NCBI RefSeq assembly: GCF_000264995.1
Contig: NW_006767433.1
Coordinates: 3,041,521-3,105,520, forward strand
DNA length: 64,000 bases
Direction: 5' to 3'
Origin: Punctularia strigosozonata HHB-11173 SS5
Lineage: Eukaryota; Basidiomycota; Agaricomycetes; Corticiales; Punctulariaceae
In this document: one piece after another, positions 23,200 through 34,383 of the stretch
How positions within the stretch are numbered: position 1 is the first letter of the stretch
Layout of the letters: every line of letters begins with the position of its first letter
Made by a program: the position numbers and the translations under genes
Notes under the pieces: model-generated
The model's input: only the letters and a program-made list of their open reading frames with translations
Told to the model about the DNA's origin: nothing
Databases searched by the model: none

Positions 23200-23848
23200 A
23201 CTGGCGGGGCGTTCGTCGACTGGAGGTGGCAGAAGTTGAGGGGGGTGATGGGGCGGTATACGGGTGCTGACCTTGGACGAACGGCGGGGACTGAAGGGAG
23301 AGAGAGAAAAGAGCACAGAGGACGGGGATTGTCGGTTGGCACGCGCAAGAACGGGCGTGGTTGGGCGGCAGCGAGACACGGTAGGAGGCTCGGTTGATGG
23401 CGCTCGATGCCTTCGGGAGATGGATTCACAGCACGTGCCTTGCCGCTCCTGCGCGCACGGACACCACCTCGCCTCACAGGCATCCCAGGTTGCGCGACTT
23501 TACTGATACATGGTGTACAGATAGTTAGGCACTAGGCCTCGTTACAGACAACCGCGTCGGGACGGAAACAGAGGACAGAACCAAGGGGGAGCGCATGAAT
23601 GGCGTCTAGAAAGTCACCATCTTTGCAGTTCAATAAGGGGGGTAACCATATGCGAACACCTACTCCAATCAGTAGTGGTGCCGGGAGTGGAAGGCATGCA
23701 AACGTCAGGTCAATACGGGTACCCCATACGACGACGAGAATACGCAAGAGGGATAACGACAACGATAGCGCGACAGCAGAACATAGCGACAGCTGAAAAG
23801 TGGAGTCGGGGTAGAGCGAGAACCAGATCGGAGAACGGATGGCGCAAA
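23200..23848. other. Spacer between RAC1 start and zinc-finger gene stop
   Basis: 649 nt. It holds the presumed RAC1 promoter and 5' UTR and the 3' UTR of the zinc-finger-like gene, both on the minus strand. A purine-rich tract lies near 23,290-23,320. No gene is recognised. Confidence 0.5.
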
Positions 23849-25907
23849 TTAGTTGCTCTTGCGACGTTTCCTGGCACGAGTGTCCATGGCGTCCTCGTCA
23901 TCAGAGTCGGGATAGAGCAGGCCACCGACGCACTCCTCTGAGTCGGCGTCGTCCTCCTCCGAGTCGTTGCTGAGTGCAAACGGCGACATGAGGCTAGAGT
24001 CCGTTCCGAAATCAACTCCGGCGATGCCTAGTCCCGTGCGTGACGACGTGCGGATATCGGACAAGCGCAGTGAAAGCGTAGGACGCTTCGAGAGAGCACC
24101 GACACCTAACTGCGTCCGGGCACTCCTGATAATCGGACTCTCCTCGGCGACGAGGGCGGTGGTCCGAGCAATTGGGCTTTCGATTTCGGAACACGATGAC
24201 GGTGGGCTACGCTTTGCCATCATCTTCGACCTGTCGAAGGCAGGACTAGTCTCCGCCAAGCGGAGCCAGTGATGATCGCTGCCGGCGAAAGGATCTTCTT
24301 CGACCAGTCGAATGGGCGGTTCCAGCTCGAGCAGCGATCCACCATCGGAGGTCCAGACAGAGGAGTCGGTCGTGTCCGAGAGCAGACTGCTGTCCGCACT
24401 TCCATCCGCAGGACTGCCGTTCGGTCTGTAGATGGTCCGACCATGTGCATTGAGTCCAGCAGGCAAGGATCCAGTGCTAAAGAGTCGACGTGGGGTCGCT
24501 CTAGCGCGGGTAGAGCCCGAGGGCATCCGAACTTGGCCGGTCAGAGATCGCGACCTGCTCAAAGGGCTGGTGGCAATGGGAGTTCCTCGTACAGACGACA
24601 CAACCGCTGGGCTCCTCATTGGCCCAGGAGTGAATGGACTGCTCTTGCATCCGAGAATCACCCCGAGAGAAAGATCGCGGGCGCTCTGTAGATGCAAGGG
24701 ATGTGACGGACTAGGAAAGCGCCAAGGTTGATCGGACGGTAATCGTGGAGGCGAATGCCGGAACGCCGGCGTCAACATAGGATTGTATGGGGACGCAGGG
24801 ACGGTAACTCGGAGGGGGGTAGTAGATGTACCTGCCACGGGCGTCGACGTTACTTGCGCCTCAGAGAGAGATGGAAGAGAGAGGGAGAAGGCCTGCGGAG
24901 ATTCCAACTCCTGGGGAGTCAACGGCGGTGTGTTCGATGCCACCGTAGACTGGGACAACGGGTGCGCATGTTCCACGCACTGACCGTCGACGTACGACAT
25001 CATGTTGGGGAATTCGCCCGGGACCATCAAGGGCGCCGCAGGGGGAGGCATTTGTTCGGCATTCCGGACACGATAGTGACCAATGACATGAGGAACCCTC
25101 GGAGGCTGCATCGCCATAGCTGCCTCCAACTTTTGCGGCCTCCGGGTGTCTCTGCTGACCAATCTGTTCTCCTCTGTTTCCGAAGGAGAGATGGTCCGTC
25201 AACAAAGATACAGCGCGGGACACCAGAGGGGTCTTACTATTGGAGTTACGTCCACGCACTCGCTCCTGACCGTCCCGTCGATTGGACATCGCGATCTTAT
25301 GCTTCTCGTAAACGTGGCGGCGCCACATGCTCTTTGCATTCACGCCTGCATACGTCCTTCGGCAAAACGTGCACCTGAGGCGAGGTTCTTGTCCTTCGGG
25401 CCAGTTGTCGACACCCCTTTCCTTCAGATCCTTCTTCTTAGCGGGACACCAACCTCTTGGGGGCTCAAGTTTAGCTGGATAAGCAAGAGCATCCTCGCTG
25501 TCGTTGGTGGCGGACTTGAAGTCGTCAGGGTCCAGAAACCATTCCGGATTGGCGGCCAAGACCGAGTAAGTAAGGCCCTCCGGGCCGTACAGGTGGGCGT
25601 TTGGGAAATCTGTGAATGGCGGATGGATGAACAACGCGTTGGGGTCATCAGGAGTGGGATCCATTGGAGGAGGAGCATAGGCCATTCCAGGCGCAAGAGG
25701 GGCGCGGACGGGCGCGGGTCGTGGGGCTTGCTTGGGGTGTGTATGCGCGGGAGCGTATGGCAATGGGTTGAACGATTCCTCGGCAGGTTTGAAGAAAGGG
25801 AGCTCGCACGAAGCTGAGTGAGAACGTTTCGGCGGACGCGTCAGAGGCGCGGGGGCGGCAGAGAGCTGATAGGAATCTGGGGTGATCGCGGTGTGGTTAT
25901 CGGCCAT
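23849..25907 (-). CDS. C2H2-like zinc-finger protein with disordered C-terminus
   Basis: Two exons joined at an intron near 25,140-25,215 (about SKTPL to DTRRPQKLEAAM). The N-terminal ~230 residues contain a Pro-rich part, NPEWFLDPDDF, GWCPAKKKDLKERGVDNW and then a single CTFCRRTYAGVNAKSMWRRH segment followed by VYEKHK. This gives a C-x2-C...H-x4-H spacing like a C2H2 or BED-type finger. The remaining ~430 residues are Ser/Pro-rich with an acidic patch (DSEEDDADSEECVG, DSDDEDAMD) and a basic C-terminal nuclear signal (RARKRRKSN). I infer a nuclear regulator and do not recognise a named family. Its start is 313 nt from the divergent PHA2 start. Confidence 0.75.
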
Positions 25908-26219
25908 GGCCGCTGGGGATGGTGTCTGCGATGTGCCGCCGCGTGAGTGCGATCAACGACAACGTGCTGATTCCTGTACGCAGCCGGCGTGCGGGAGAGA
26001 GACGCGAGGGGGAGACGAGAGAAAATCAAGACGGCGGGGTAAGCAAGCTGGCGGGGGTCAATGGGAGAGACAGGGTCGGGGCAAGATGACACCGGGCACA
26101 CCGCCATTAACATTCAGGCGGAGCTTCAAAAACATGAGGCACGACGCGCGACGCGACGGAGCACGTGATGGACGTAATCCTCGCGCGTCTGGTTGCACAG
26201 CATTGGCTGCTCGATCAAG

Positions 26220-27394
26220 ATGCCAACTCCGACCCCACGACTCGCCATCCTCGGCCCTCTGGGTACGTATTCTCACCAGGTTCGTAGCCCCGGCTGATGC
26301 ACATAAGATCTTCGTCTCTAATGCTCCACAGGTCGCCCATGACACCTTCTCTGACGGAGTAACATACCATCTCGCCAAGTCCATCGCCGGCACGTCTTCA
26401 AATCTATTTGTTCCCTCTGCCTGATATCTCACGTACTTCTTTTCCCAGACGTCTTTCGCTCCGTGTCCCCCGAAATCCCCTTCGCACTACTGCCTCGAGA
26501 AAACTCCATCTTCGGTGCGGTGGCCGAGACCTTCGACCTCCTACGCCTGCCAGCCGTTGGCGAGACTGTCCATGTGCGCGGTCAAGTACAGCTCGCCGTG
26601 GAACATTGCCTGGTTGTTCGCGCCGGCGTCAAAATCGAAGATATCACACGTGTGATCAGCCATGAGCAGGTAACTACGACATCATGACGACGATCGCAAC
26701 GCGTTCATACTGTGCAGGCGCTTGGTCAATGCTCCCGCTTCTTATCGGAGAGGCTACCCGAGGCTGAGTTGACGAAAGAAGCATCCACAGGATTAGCCGC
26801 CCGATTACTGGCGAATAGGGCCAGCGACGATCCTGAGAGGGGTACGACTGCCGTGATTTGCTCAAAGATCTGTACGAGCATCTTCGACGGTTTAGAAGTA
26901 CTATTTCAAGGTATCCAAAACGAAAAGGGTATACTTTACAGCCATTCACATCCGAGCACGGCCTTACGTTCATCGATTTAGAGAACTACACACGTTTTTT
27001 TATTCTTTCTTACGGACTCAACACGACGCTACCTTACCCCACCGTTGCATCCTCATTTTCCAGAACCAAAGATTCTTGGCATGCCTTGATTAGATTGGTA
27101 CCCTCCGGTTCGGGCGGAAGTTCAGCGGCGTTTCTCGGAATTCTTCAGATCATCGCCCACAATACGTGCCTTATTAGCATTGACCGTCGCGCTGCGTTGG
27201 GCGGGCGGCTCTTTGAAGGTGTTTACTTTATAGAGCTCGAGGAATGCCGTCCGGTACCTACCGATGTTAAGGGAGTGGAAAGGAGCGCAGCAGACGCCCA
27301 CTATGACTCCTCCCCTTGGCAAGACTTTTTGGAGCGCAACGCGAACGCCGCTCGGTCACTAGGCGCAAACGTGAAGCTGCTAGGGGTCTGGTGA
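26220..27394 (+). CDS. PHA2: Prephenate dehydratase (phenylalanine synthesis)
   Basis: Five exons (26220-26279, 26332-26389, 26449-26669, 26718-26928, 26982-27394) give 320 residues. The start MPTPTPRLAILGPLGTYSHQ fits the first strand of the PDT fold. DVFRSVSPEI, LLPRENSIFGAVAETFDLL (the family's P-ENS-G-V motif) and the NYTRFFIL segment, with the catalytic Thr-Arg-Phe, support prephenate to phenylpyruvate conversion. The ACT-like regulatory tail is present, but the usual ESRP effector motif reads ECRP (LEECRPVP). Intron 2 (26390-26448) begins with GC; only this boundary yields the SIA-DVFRS junction in frame. Cytosolic by absence of a presequence. Confidence 0.93.
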
Positions 27395-27967
27395 AAGCAA
27401 AGCACCGACAGTCATGTATACTATACTACAGAGTATGTAGGGAACCTACAACGTACAACGGAAATTGGGTCGATCGACAACTAGCACGTGTCGATGCTGA
27501 CCAAAGACTGGTTACATAATGTCAACGTTGACCGACTTACTTCAGTCCACACTGCGGGAAACAGGCTGAATCTGGGCAAAATATATCAGAAATAATTGGC
27601 AAGATGATTCAGAAAAGCAGTGAGCTAAATTGAGCCAACTGATGTCAAACTTACTGCAAAGCGACCAGGAAAGTAGTCATGTTTCTGACATACGTCTGCA
27701 TCCTTGAGATAAATCTGTCATAACTTCAAGCTAGCTTAGCTGAAAATATGTCACTAACAACCATAGTTATTATACAATAGTTTTGTTATATGCTTTCCCC
27801 AGATTCCTAGGATTTCCCGCTGTGCCACGCTCGAAGCGTTCAACGTTCACCGTTTCACCTCCGTGGACGCCGCCAATAGGATCATCAGCTTCGGGCCAGC
27901 GGTGGTAGCCCTGTCCCTCTTACGCCAATACAGGAAGACATCATAACGCGACAGTAAAGAATCAAAC
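27395..27967. other. AT-rich spacer before YTH1
   Basis: 573 nt, notably AT-rich at 27,560-27,800. It holds the PHA2 3' UTR and the YTH1 promoter. No ORF, repeat or RNA gene was recognised. Confidence 0.5.
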
Positions 27968-29041
27968 ATGAGCGTGACTCTCGCTGCTGGGCCGTCGGTA
28001 TTGAGGGATATCGTCCGTCCACAGTTTCACCAGAACAATTTCCGAGAGGAAGTGTTGATCAAGAATGAGCTCGGGATAAAGCTGGACAAAGGTGCGTCGC
28101 TGCCTTACTATTTGCAACCTGTTGAGAACTCCCGGTAGACGACCAGATATGTCGGCTGGCTCTTACGCCAGCTGGCTGCCCGCTGGGACCTTTGCACTGT
28201 CCCTTACGCCATACTACTCCTTCTCCTGCCAATTTTCAACCACCGAAACAGCTGCCGACACATCCTCGAGATCGCGAGCGTCTTGCTACCGTATGCAAAC
28301 ACTGGTTGCGCGGGCTTTGTAAGAAAGGTGACGCTTGTGAATTTTTGCACGAGTACAACCTCCGGCGAATGCCCGAGTGTTGGTGGTATGCCAAATATGG
28401 TTACTGCTCGGCTGGCGACGAATGTCTATACGCACACCCGAAGGAGCGCAAAATCGAGTGCCCGGACTACAGAAGAGGATTCTGTAAGCTAGGTGAGCAA
28501 CGGTTGCCCTCGTTGCTAGGCGTCCTCTAAGCCACGTTGTCCGAAGGCCCGACATGCCCCCGCAAGCACATCCGGAGAGTTGCTTGTCAATTATACCTCT
28601 CGGGCTTCTGCCCGATGGGACCTGACTGTCCGCGTGGCCAGTACGTTCTTCTCTATACTCAATGGGCAGTCTGTGCCGACACAAAGTTGTCATCCTAGCC
28701 CGAAACCGCAGCTACCGCCACCATCAGCATATGAACCTCCACCACCTCCTGCCAACCGGGATCTCGGTCCTCCACCTCCAGGATACGGTCGATATGCGGA
28801 TTTTGACCGTGGTGGGCCATCGTTGACCGGAAACCCGATGGTTGGCCCCCCTCGCCGGAACCTGGACGATGTCATGTGCTTCAAGGTGAGTAGCGAAGCT
28901 TTCGCAGTGAATAACCTTGGATGACAACAATACGTCTAGTGTGGAGAGAAGGGGCATTACGCGAATACATGTCGGAACCGCAATGTCCCAGGCAACCGAG
29001 GCGGGCTCGACAGGTCGAGGAGATATGGCGGAGAGGAATGA
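27968..29041 (+). CDS. YTH1: Yth1/CPSF30 mRNA 3'-end processing zinc-finger protein
   Basis: Five exons. After an N-terminal segment (VRPQFHQNNFREEVLIKNEL) come five CCCH fingers in order: CRLALTPAGCPLGPLHCPLRH, CKHWLRGLCKKGDACEFLH, CWWYAKYGYCSAGDECLYAH, CPDYRRGFCKLGPTCPRKH and CQLYLSGFCPMGPDCPRGH. Finger 4 is completed across an intron, and finger 5 ends at another. A Pro-rich linker follows, then a CCHC knuckle (CFKCGEKGHYANTC) assembled across the last intron, and an Arg/Gly tail. This is the CPSF30 architecture that recognises the AAUAAA signal. The knuckle is present in animal CPSF30 but absent in yeast Yth1, so this is the longer form. TGA lies at 29039-29041. Confidence 0.95.
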
Positions 29042-31064
29042 TTTCATCAGTCTACTCCCGAGTTGCATGGGCGTATCCGCGTGGCATCTGTGTTGTTCCT
29101 TGCCGAATTATGCACTGCTTTTGCTACTGGAAGAATGGCGGGTGCCCCGCGCATTGATATTCGCTTGCTTTGCCATCGCAACTTCAGTGATGCAAGTAGA
29201 TTTCACCTATGTACACATTAGAAAGATGTTAGTCAATGTACTTTAGGTTGCCATCCATTCCTGATTTTCTTTGTCATCTCTATATAAAAGAAAAGATGAT
29301 GATGCGAGATAACCGTGTATATTTCCTGAGGCAAGCTCGGGTAACGAAGGTATTACGAGGTTTTTTTGGTCATAAGTAATCAGTAGTATCGGGGCGAGAT
29401 CATCTGACCAGGACCTTGTTGTGCACCGGGTCGATCCCACAGAGTTGCAAGGACTCTTTTCCGGGAACATCATACATACCTAAGCGTCATTCGGCTTCCA
29501 TGGGTTGGCAGAAGACCTTCACGCTGTCTCGACGGGGCAAAGGATGTCATCTCATCACAGAGGAGGTACTGGGTCATATCGGTCCCGGCTTGCGAGACGT
29601 AAAGGCGATTTATGGTCAACATTGAGCGAGGGGTACGCTTGCTGATTATCATGCGCGCCGACAGATCGGAATGCTGTATCTTTTCATGTCAGTAACCCTC
29701 AGATGAACGCAACTCGTACACTCATGCTCTCTCTGGCGATAGTCAACATACATCGGCCGCTCTGACTATAAATGAGAACTTCGATCCTGGTATGTCTTAC
29801 CAAGGTGATTTATGCCGCTCACGATGAAAATGCCAGCGCTACAGACGTTCGTAAAGGTAACTATACCTGTACTCGTACCATCAGCAGGACGGTGGCTCAC
29901 GAACCCTCCAGACATGACTATGGCCCTTGATCGTATTGTCCCGGAGAGCTTAAATTGGATACACACTGATGAAGGCCCTGAGTGAGCCTTTGTACGGCAT
30001 ATATACAACTGTGTCTAACGGCAGCAATGATATAGCGACTCGTAAGCTCATCGTTTCAGCCCTCGCAGGTAATGCTTCGTATGTTTGCCTGTGCACTAAC
30101 ACGTCCTCTTCATCGCGGCAGTGTATCCCACACGAAGACCTCCTTGATCGGACCCACTATCACGATCCCGATAACGGATGGAAGATTGAATCTAGGAACC
30201 TGGCAAGGTTTGTGTTCCTCTCATAAGAGATCGGTTAGGGCGGCCAGGCTGATGCGTATACAGGTATTTATCTGACGGAGTTCAGACACCATCCTCATAG
30301 CCGCCGTATAGTTGCAACAATTCTGTGAGACGTTGAGAACTGCTTCTATCCTCTCGTAACTCAGCGTATCGTCTATCGCAGATCCTAGGTTGGTCCGACG
30401 CGTAGACCATGCGATGCACCTGCCGTATGCTCAAGGTTCAAGGTCACTTCTGTTGATGGTTATATACCGTTCCTAGGAGCGCAGTGACGGGACTTTGTTC
30501 GTATGCGTTGTCTTCGTGCAGAGTCGAGTGTATGTTCCAACTACATAATAACTACACAACGAGTGGCCCATCATACAAATATAGCTGACCTATTTCCGAC
30601 CGACGTTCACGGGACCAGTCTCGACCGCAGCAGTGGCAATGAGGCTGCGTGCGTACACCAAGGAAACAATAGCGATACTTACTAGGAGATGCAGTCCCAG
30701 TTGACAAACCTGGCAGGGCGATGAAAGTTGACAGCATGTACCCGGCCGAGCGACAGCAGAGTGCGGTCTCAGGGCGATGCCGTCAGCCGGCGTGTTCCAT
30801 GGAATGTATCATCGTGACGAGATCTGCATCGGAAGATCTTGAGACTTCCTCAACGCAGAGGGAGATATAAGTGACCCCGATGAGAAAATGCTCTTGCATA
30901 CCCGCGGACGCTACCTGCACGAAGTAGCGCCCGACCGAATACTGGCAACGACAAAACCTTGTGTTGACAACGCCGACCAGGACGCATCAATCTAGCACGT
31001 ATAACTCTGCGACGACGGTCTGTTCTGTCTCAAGCGCTCGGCAGGACCTACGTATCTTACAAGT
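29042..31064. other. Gene-poor stretch, 2.0 kb
   Basis: No reading frame longer than about 135 codons and no splice-joined domain was recognised on either strand. Base composition is moderate, without long repeats. It must contain the YTH1 3' UTR at the left and the Zn2Cys6 promoter at the right. A noncoding RNA or a decayed gene cannot be excluded. Confidence 0.5.
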
Positions 31065-33939
31065 TTGGAAGTGGCTCCTGTCTCATCAACGCCCACCGAG
31101 ATGCCCAAGGCGGCCCCGTCCTCCGCAACAGGGCGACCTGCGCTCAGGAGAAACCAGGTGCGGCGTTTCGGACGGCGCTGCTTGGCACATCCTTGCTCAT
31201 ACGCAAGATACCGATCAGGCCTGCAGACAGTGTCGGAAGAGGAAACTGGTGAGTCCATTCAAGACATCAAGAAATACCGTGAATGTAACACATGCCTGCT
31301 TCAACAGAAATGCGATGCTGCGCGGCCACATTGTGGAACTTGCGTCAAGTATGTCCAATTGATCAGGCATGATATCTAAGGATTGGAACCTCTGCTCAAC
31401 GTAATATTCAGACAATGGCAGGCACTCGTCAGCGTTCCAGCACCAGTGGGGTATACGTGCGTGACAACTCGATGCAAAGTGAGACATTCGTTGATCCAGA
31501 GCACACACGGCAGACATCCCACAGAACCTCCATGTTCGTACGACCCTGTCGAGGGCCTTCCACTCGCTCCAGACACCGACCCGATAGAGAAAATCAGGTT
31601 ATTGGAAGCTCAGATTGGTGCGTTGTCACCATGCTTTCCATTCGAACCTGAGTGGAACTCCGGACAGACCACCTCAAGTCCAAACTGCTTGAATCTCCTG
31701 AACACTCAGCCCGATCGCTGTCACCAGGGAACAGGCTCCTCAATGGGCGTGCATCTCCGTCTCTCTCAGGCTCGAGCCGACTAGACAACGACAATAGCCC
31801 AACTCTTCACGGTATAGCGCTACCCCGTGCCTCCCTAGACATGGCTACTCATCGCATGCCGACGGATATTATGGACACCGGTCGTCCCGAATCACGGTCC
31901 GAGGCCGACAGTCCCCAACCATTCATGAATTTGCTTTTCTCGGGGTGGAATCCTGATCTGCCTGACCCGAACGTTCTGATGCATCTCGTGGACATATTCT
32001 TCAAATGTGACCCGTGCGGATCGCGCATACTACATAAGCCGTCATTTATGGCTTCCTTGCGTCTCCACCCAAAGGATCAGGGGTTTCCCCACTCAGCTCT
32101 ACTGCATGCTATCGTACGTTCGCAGGCTTTATCCCAGAACGCAGGTTGACCAATATTGACATCACAGTGCGCATCCGCATCGCGATGGGCGTCTCATGAC
32201 ATCGTGACCCTTGCTGACGGTACTCGACGGGATCCATTCGCAGAGTTTCACGCGAGCAAGACTCGGCAATATATCGATCGCACCATGGCCAGCGGTCAGG
32301 ACATTTTCGATGTTATGCAAGCCTGTATCATCCTTTCCTGGTACTTTTATCAGGAGGGGCGATGGGTTGAAGTCTGGATATTTGCTGGGTTCCAGACCAG
32401 GGTGGCCATACCGCTGAGGCTAAACTATCCTGGCACGTTCACCACGCAGGGGAATGCTTCCCCAGGGGCTTACTTGGCACCTCCGAGGGATATGCTGGAT
32501 TTGGAATGCCGTCGCAGGGCATGGTGGATGACGATGATCTTTGATCGCATAGTTGCGGTGGTACGTGTCTATCTCGGACATTTGTGTGCTCGTATACATA
32601 TCCATCCTCTTACCCTTCAGGGCGGTTGGCTCCATAGCGTGGACGAAAGGGACATCGGCACCGAGCTGCCGCTGCGCAACGAAGACTTCCTCACCATCGA
32701 GGTAAACGCCTGCCGTTGATTATGAGGTTGGCATCCCTCAATTCTTGTCAGGCACATGTCCCGAGCAACCCACAAGATCTTGCCTCGAAAGACGTTTTCG
32801 TCTGGCATCCTCCTCAGTACACGGATTCCTTCTTGCTCCTCCTGAAGTCCGTGATGCTGTTCGGCAAGGTGACAGATTACAACGTGCGGAGCAACCTACG
32901 GTCCACATCGCCACCGTCGAAGAACCAAGACCCGTTTCATCTTCCGGGTTTCGAGGATTTAGACAAACTAGTCTGTACGGACTTTCTGGAAAACATCCCT
33001 CAAGGGTATAAACAGAACTACGGTGTTGGCGATGTGACAACGGGCGTCGACACCGATCTTTATATGGTCCACATAATCCCGCACGCGTCTGTATCCTCAG
33101 TTCTTGCTGTTGGCCAGCCGCTCATGACGTTTCTGGCAGTGCTACCATTACCTTGCATAATCCGTACCTGGACTTCTCCAACCAGCAATCCGCCTCTACC
33201 GCGCGCTGCATCCAGGCGGCAAGAGAAATCCTATCCGCGTACTATATTCTCTCCGCGACGTCGCTGGACATCACACGGTTACACCCGTTCGTTACGGTGG
33301 GTTTGGTCAGATATCCGGGTATCTAATATCCTCACATCATATCCGCGTAGATATGTTGGTACCTGGCAGCCGTTGTGCAAGTACAATTATGCAAGTATTT
33401 CATCGAGCTTGGCGATACGGAGCGAGAATCTTCCGTGTGGGGAGAGATCAATGTACTCAGGTGAGCTATTGGTCGCTGTCTCTCGATGCCGCATCCTAAA
33501 CATGGCCCAGGTTTGCAATGATGGAATACGGCAGTCGCTCGCCGATCGGGAGTAAGTCAAGCTCTGCATTCCACACTGAGTCGTGCTCGCGCTGACATTC
33601 GTTTCCTTCCTTGCCGCAGCACGTCAAGAGAAGCTTCTCCAGGGACTCATGTCAGAAATCGTTCGCATGACGACGCAGAAGGAGCCTCTGCAGGTCGGGA
33701 TTCCGCTGTATCCGTTCTCGCACGCGCGAGTATTCGCCGATGCCCAGGAGACCGCTGCCGCTGCCGGTCGAGACGATCACCATATCGCGCCGTTGCCCGT
33801 TAGCCCGCCTTACGAAGTCATGTCTAATCAAGGTTCGCCACCCGCAACAGCGAGAATTGTTTCATCCATCTCGTCAACACCCATGTCCACCATGAGTCCG
33901 GATCCGACGCTATCGAGCTGGGGCGTCGAGACTGTATGA
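31065..33939 (+). CDS. Zn2Cys6 fungal transcription factor with middle-homology domain
   Basis: A multi-exon gene. Start taken at 31065; an in-frame Met at 31101 is equally good. The binuclear cluster is rebuilt from short exons: ACRQCRKRKL, then KCDAARPHCGTCVK, then the sixth Cys in PPCSYDPVEG, followed by a short IEKIRLLEAQI coiled coil. The later exons hold the fungal_trans (PF04082-like) region: LVDIFFKCDPCGSRILHKPS, LRLHPKDQG, DIFDVMQACIILSWYFYQEG, ECRRRAWWMTMIFDRI, LPLRNEDFL. A Ser/Pro-rich tail ends SSWGVETV. Such proteins bind CGG-type sites as dimers and regulate metabolism or development; the target is unknown. Exon boundaries in 33,060-33,600 are the least certain. Confidence 0.88.
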
Positions 33940-34383
33940 TGGGGACGAACGAGGTGTTGTCCCAAGCCGGGCATTTCGGGCATGGTTAGAATATCGGACT
34001 CCTGTGGTCTCTGTTCTTGTTGATCTCTGAATCATATGCGATCATTCCTCCTGGACTTTCTGATCATGTGTCATAGTAGTGTATATAGTCATCATTCGGC
34101 ACTGGGCAACGCGAAGTACGTACTTGTTTGTGACGTGAAAGTCATATGAACGCGTAGTCCAAGCATCTGTGAGACTAACACCAAACCAGTCGGGGCTTCG
34201 GGTGATCCAGCACGTAGAGTACTACGCTCATGCTGATACGTACTAATGCGCTCACTGCACGTTGTTGCGGTACAAGATAGATGCACGGCTCCAACGATCT
34301 CCTGTGTTCGGGTGCACCAGTCGTAGGACATGACCTAAAATACATTATAGCACGCAACTCGGACTGGCGCGGAAAGGGATGGA
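33940..34383. other. Convergent intergenic region
   Basis: 444 nt between convergent genes (the Zn2Cys6 factor on + and a hypothetical membrane protein on -). No supported ORF; it should hold the two 3' UTRs. Confidence 0.5.

Noticed and set aside
23040-23483. 147-codon minus-strand frame starting upstream of RAC1
   Set aside because: It runs through RAC1 exon 1 and introns in the wrong frame and carries no GTPase motif.
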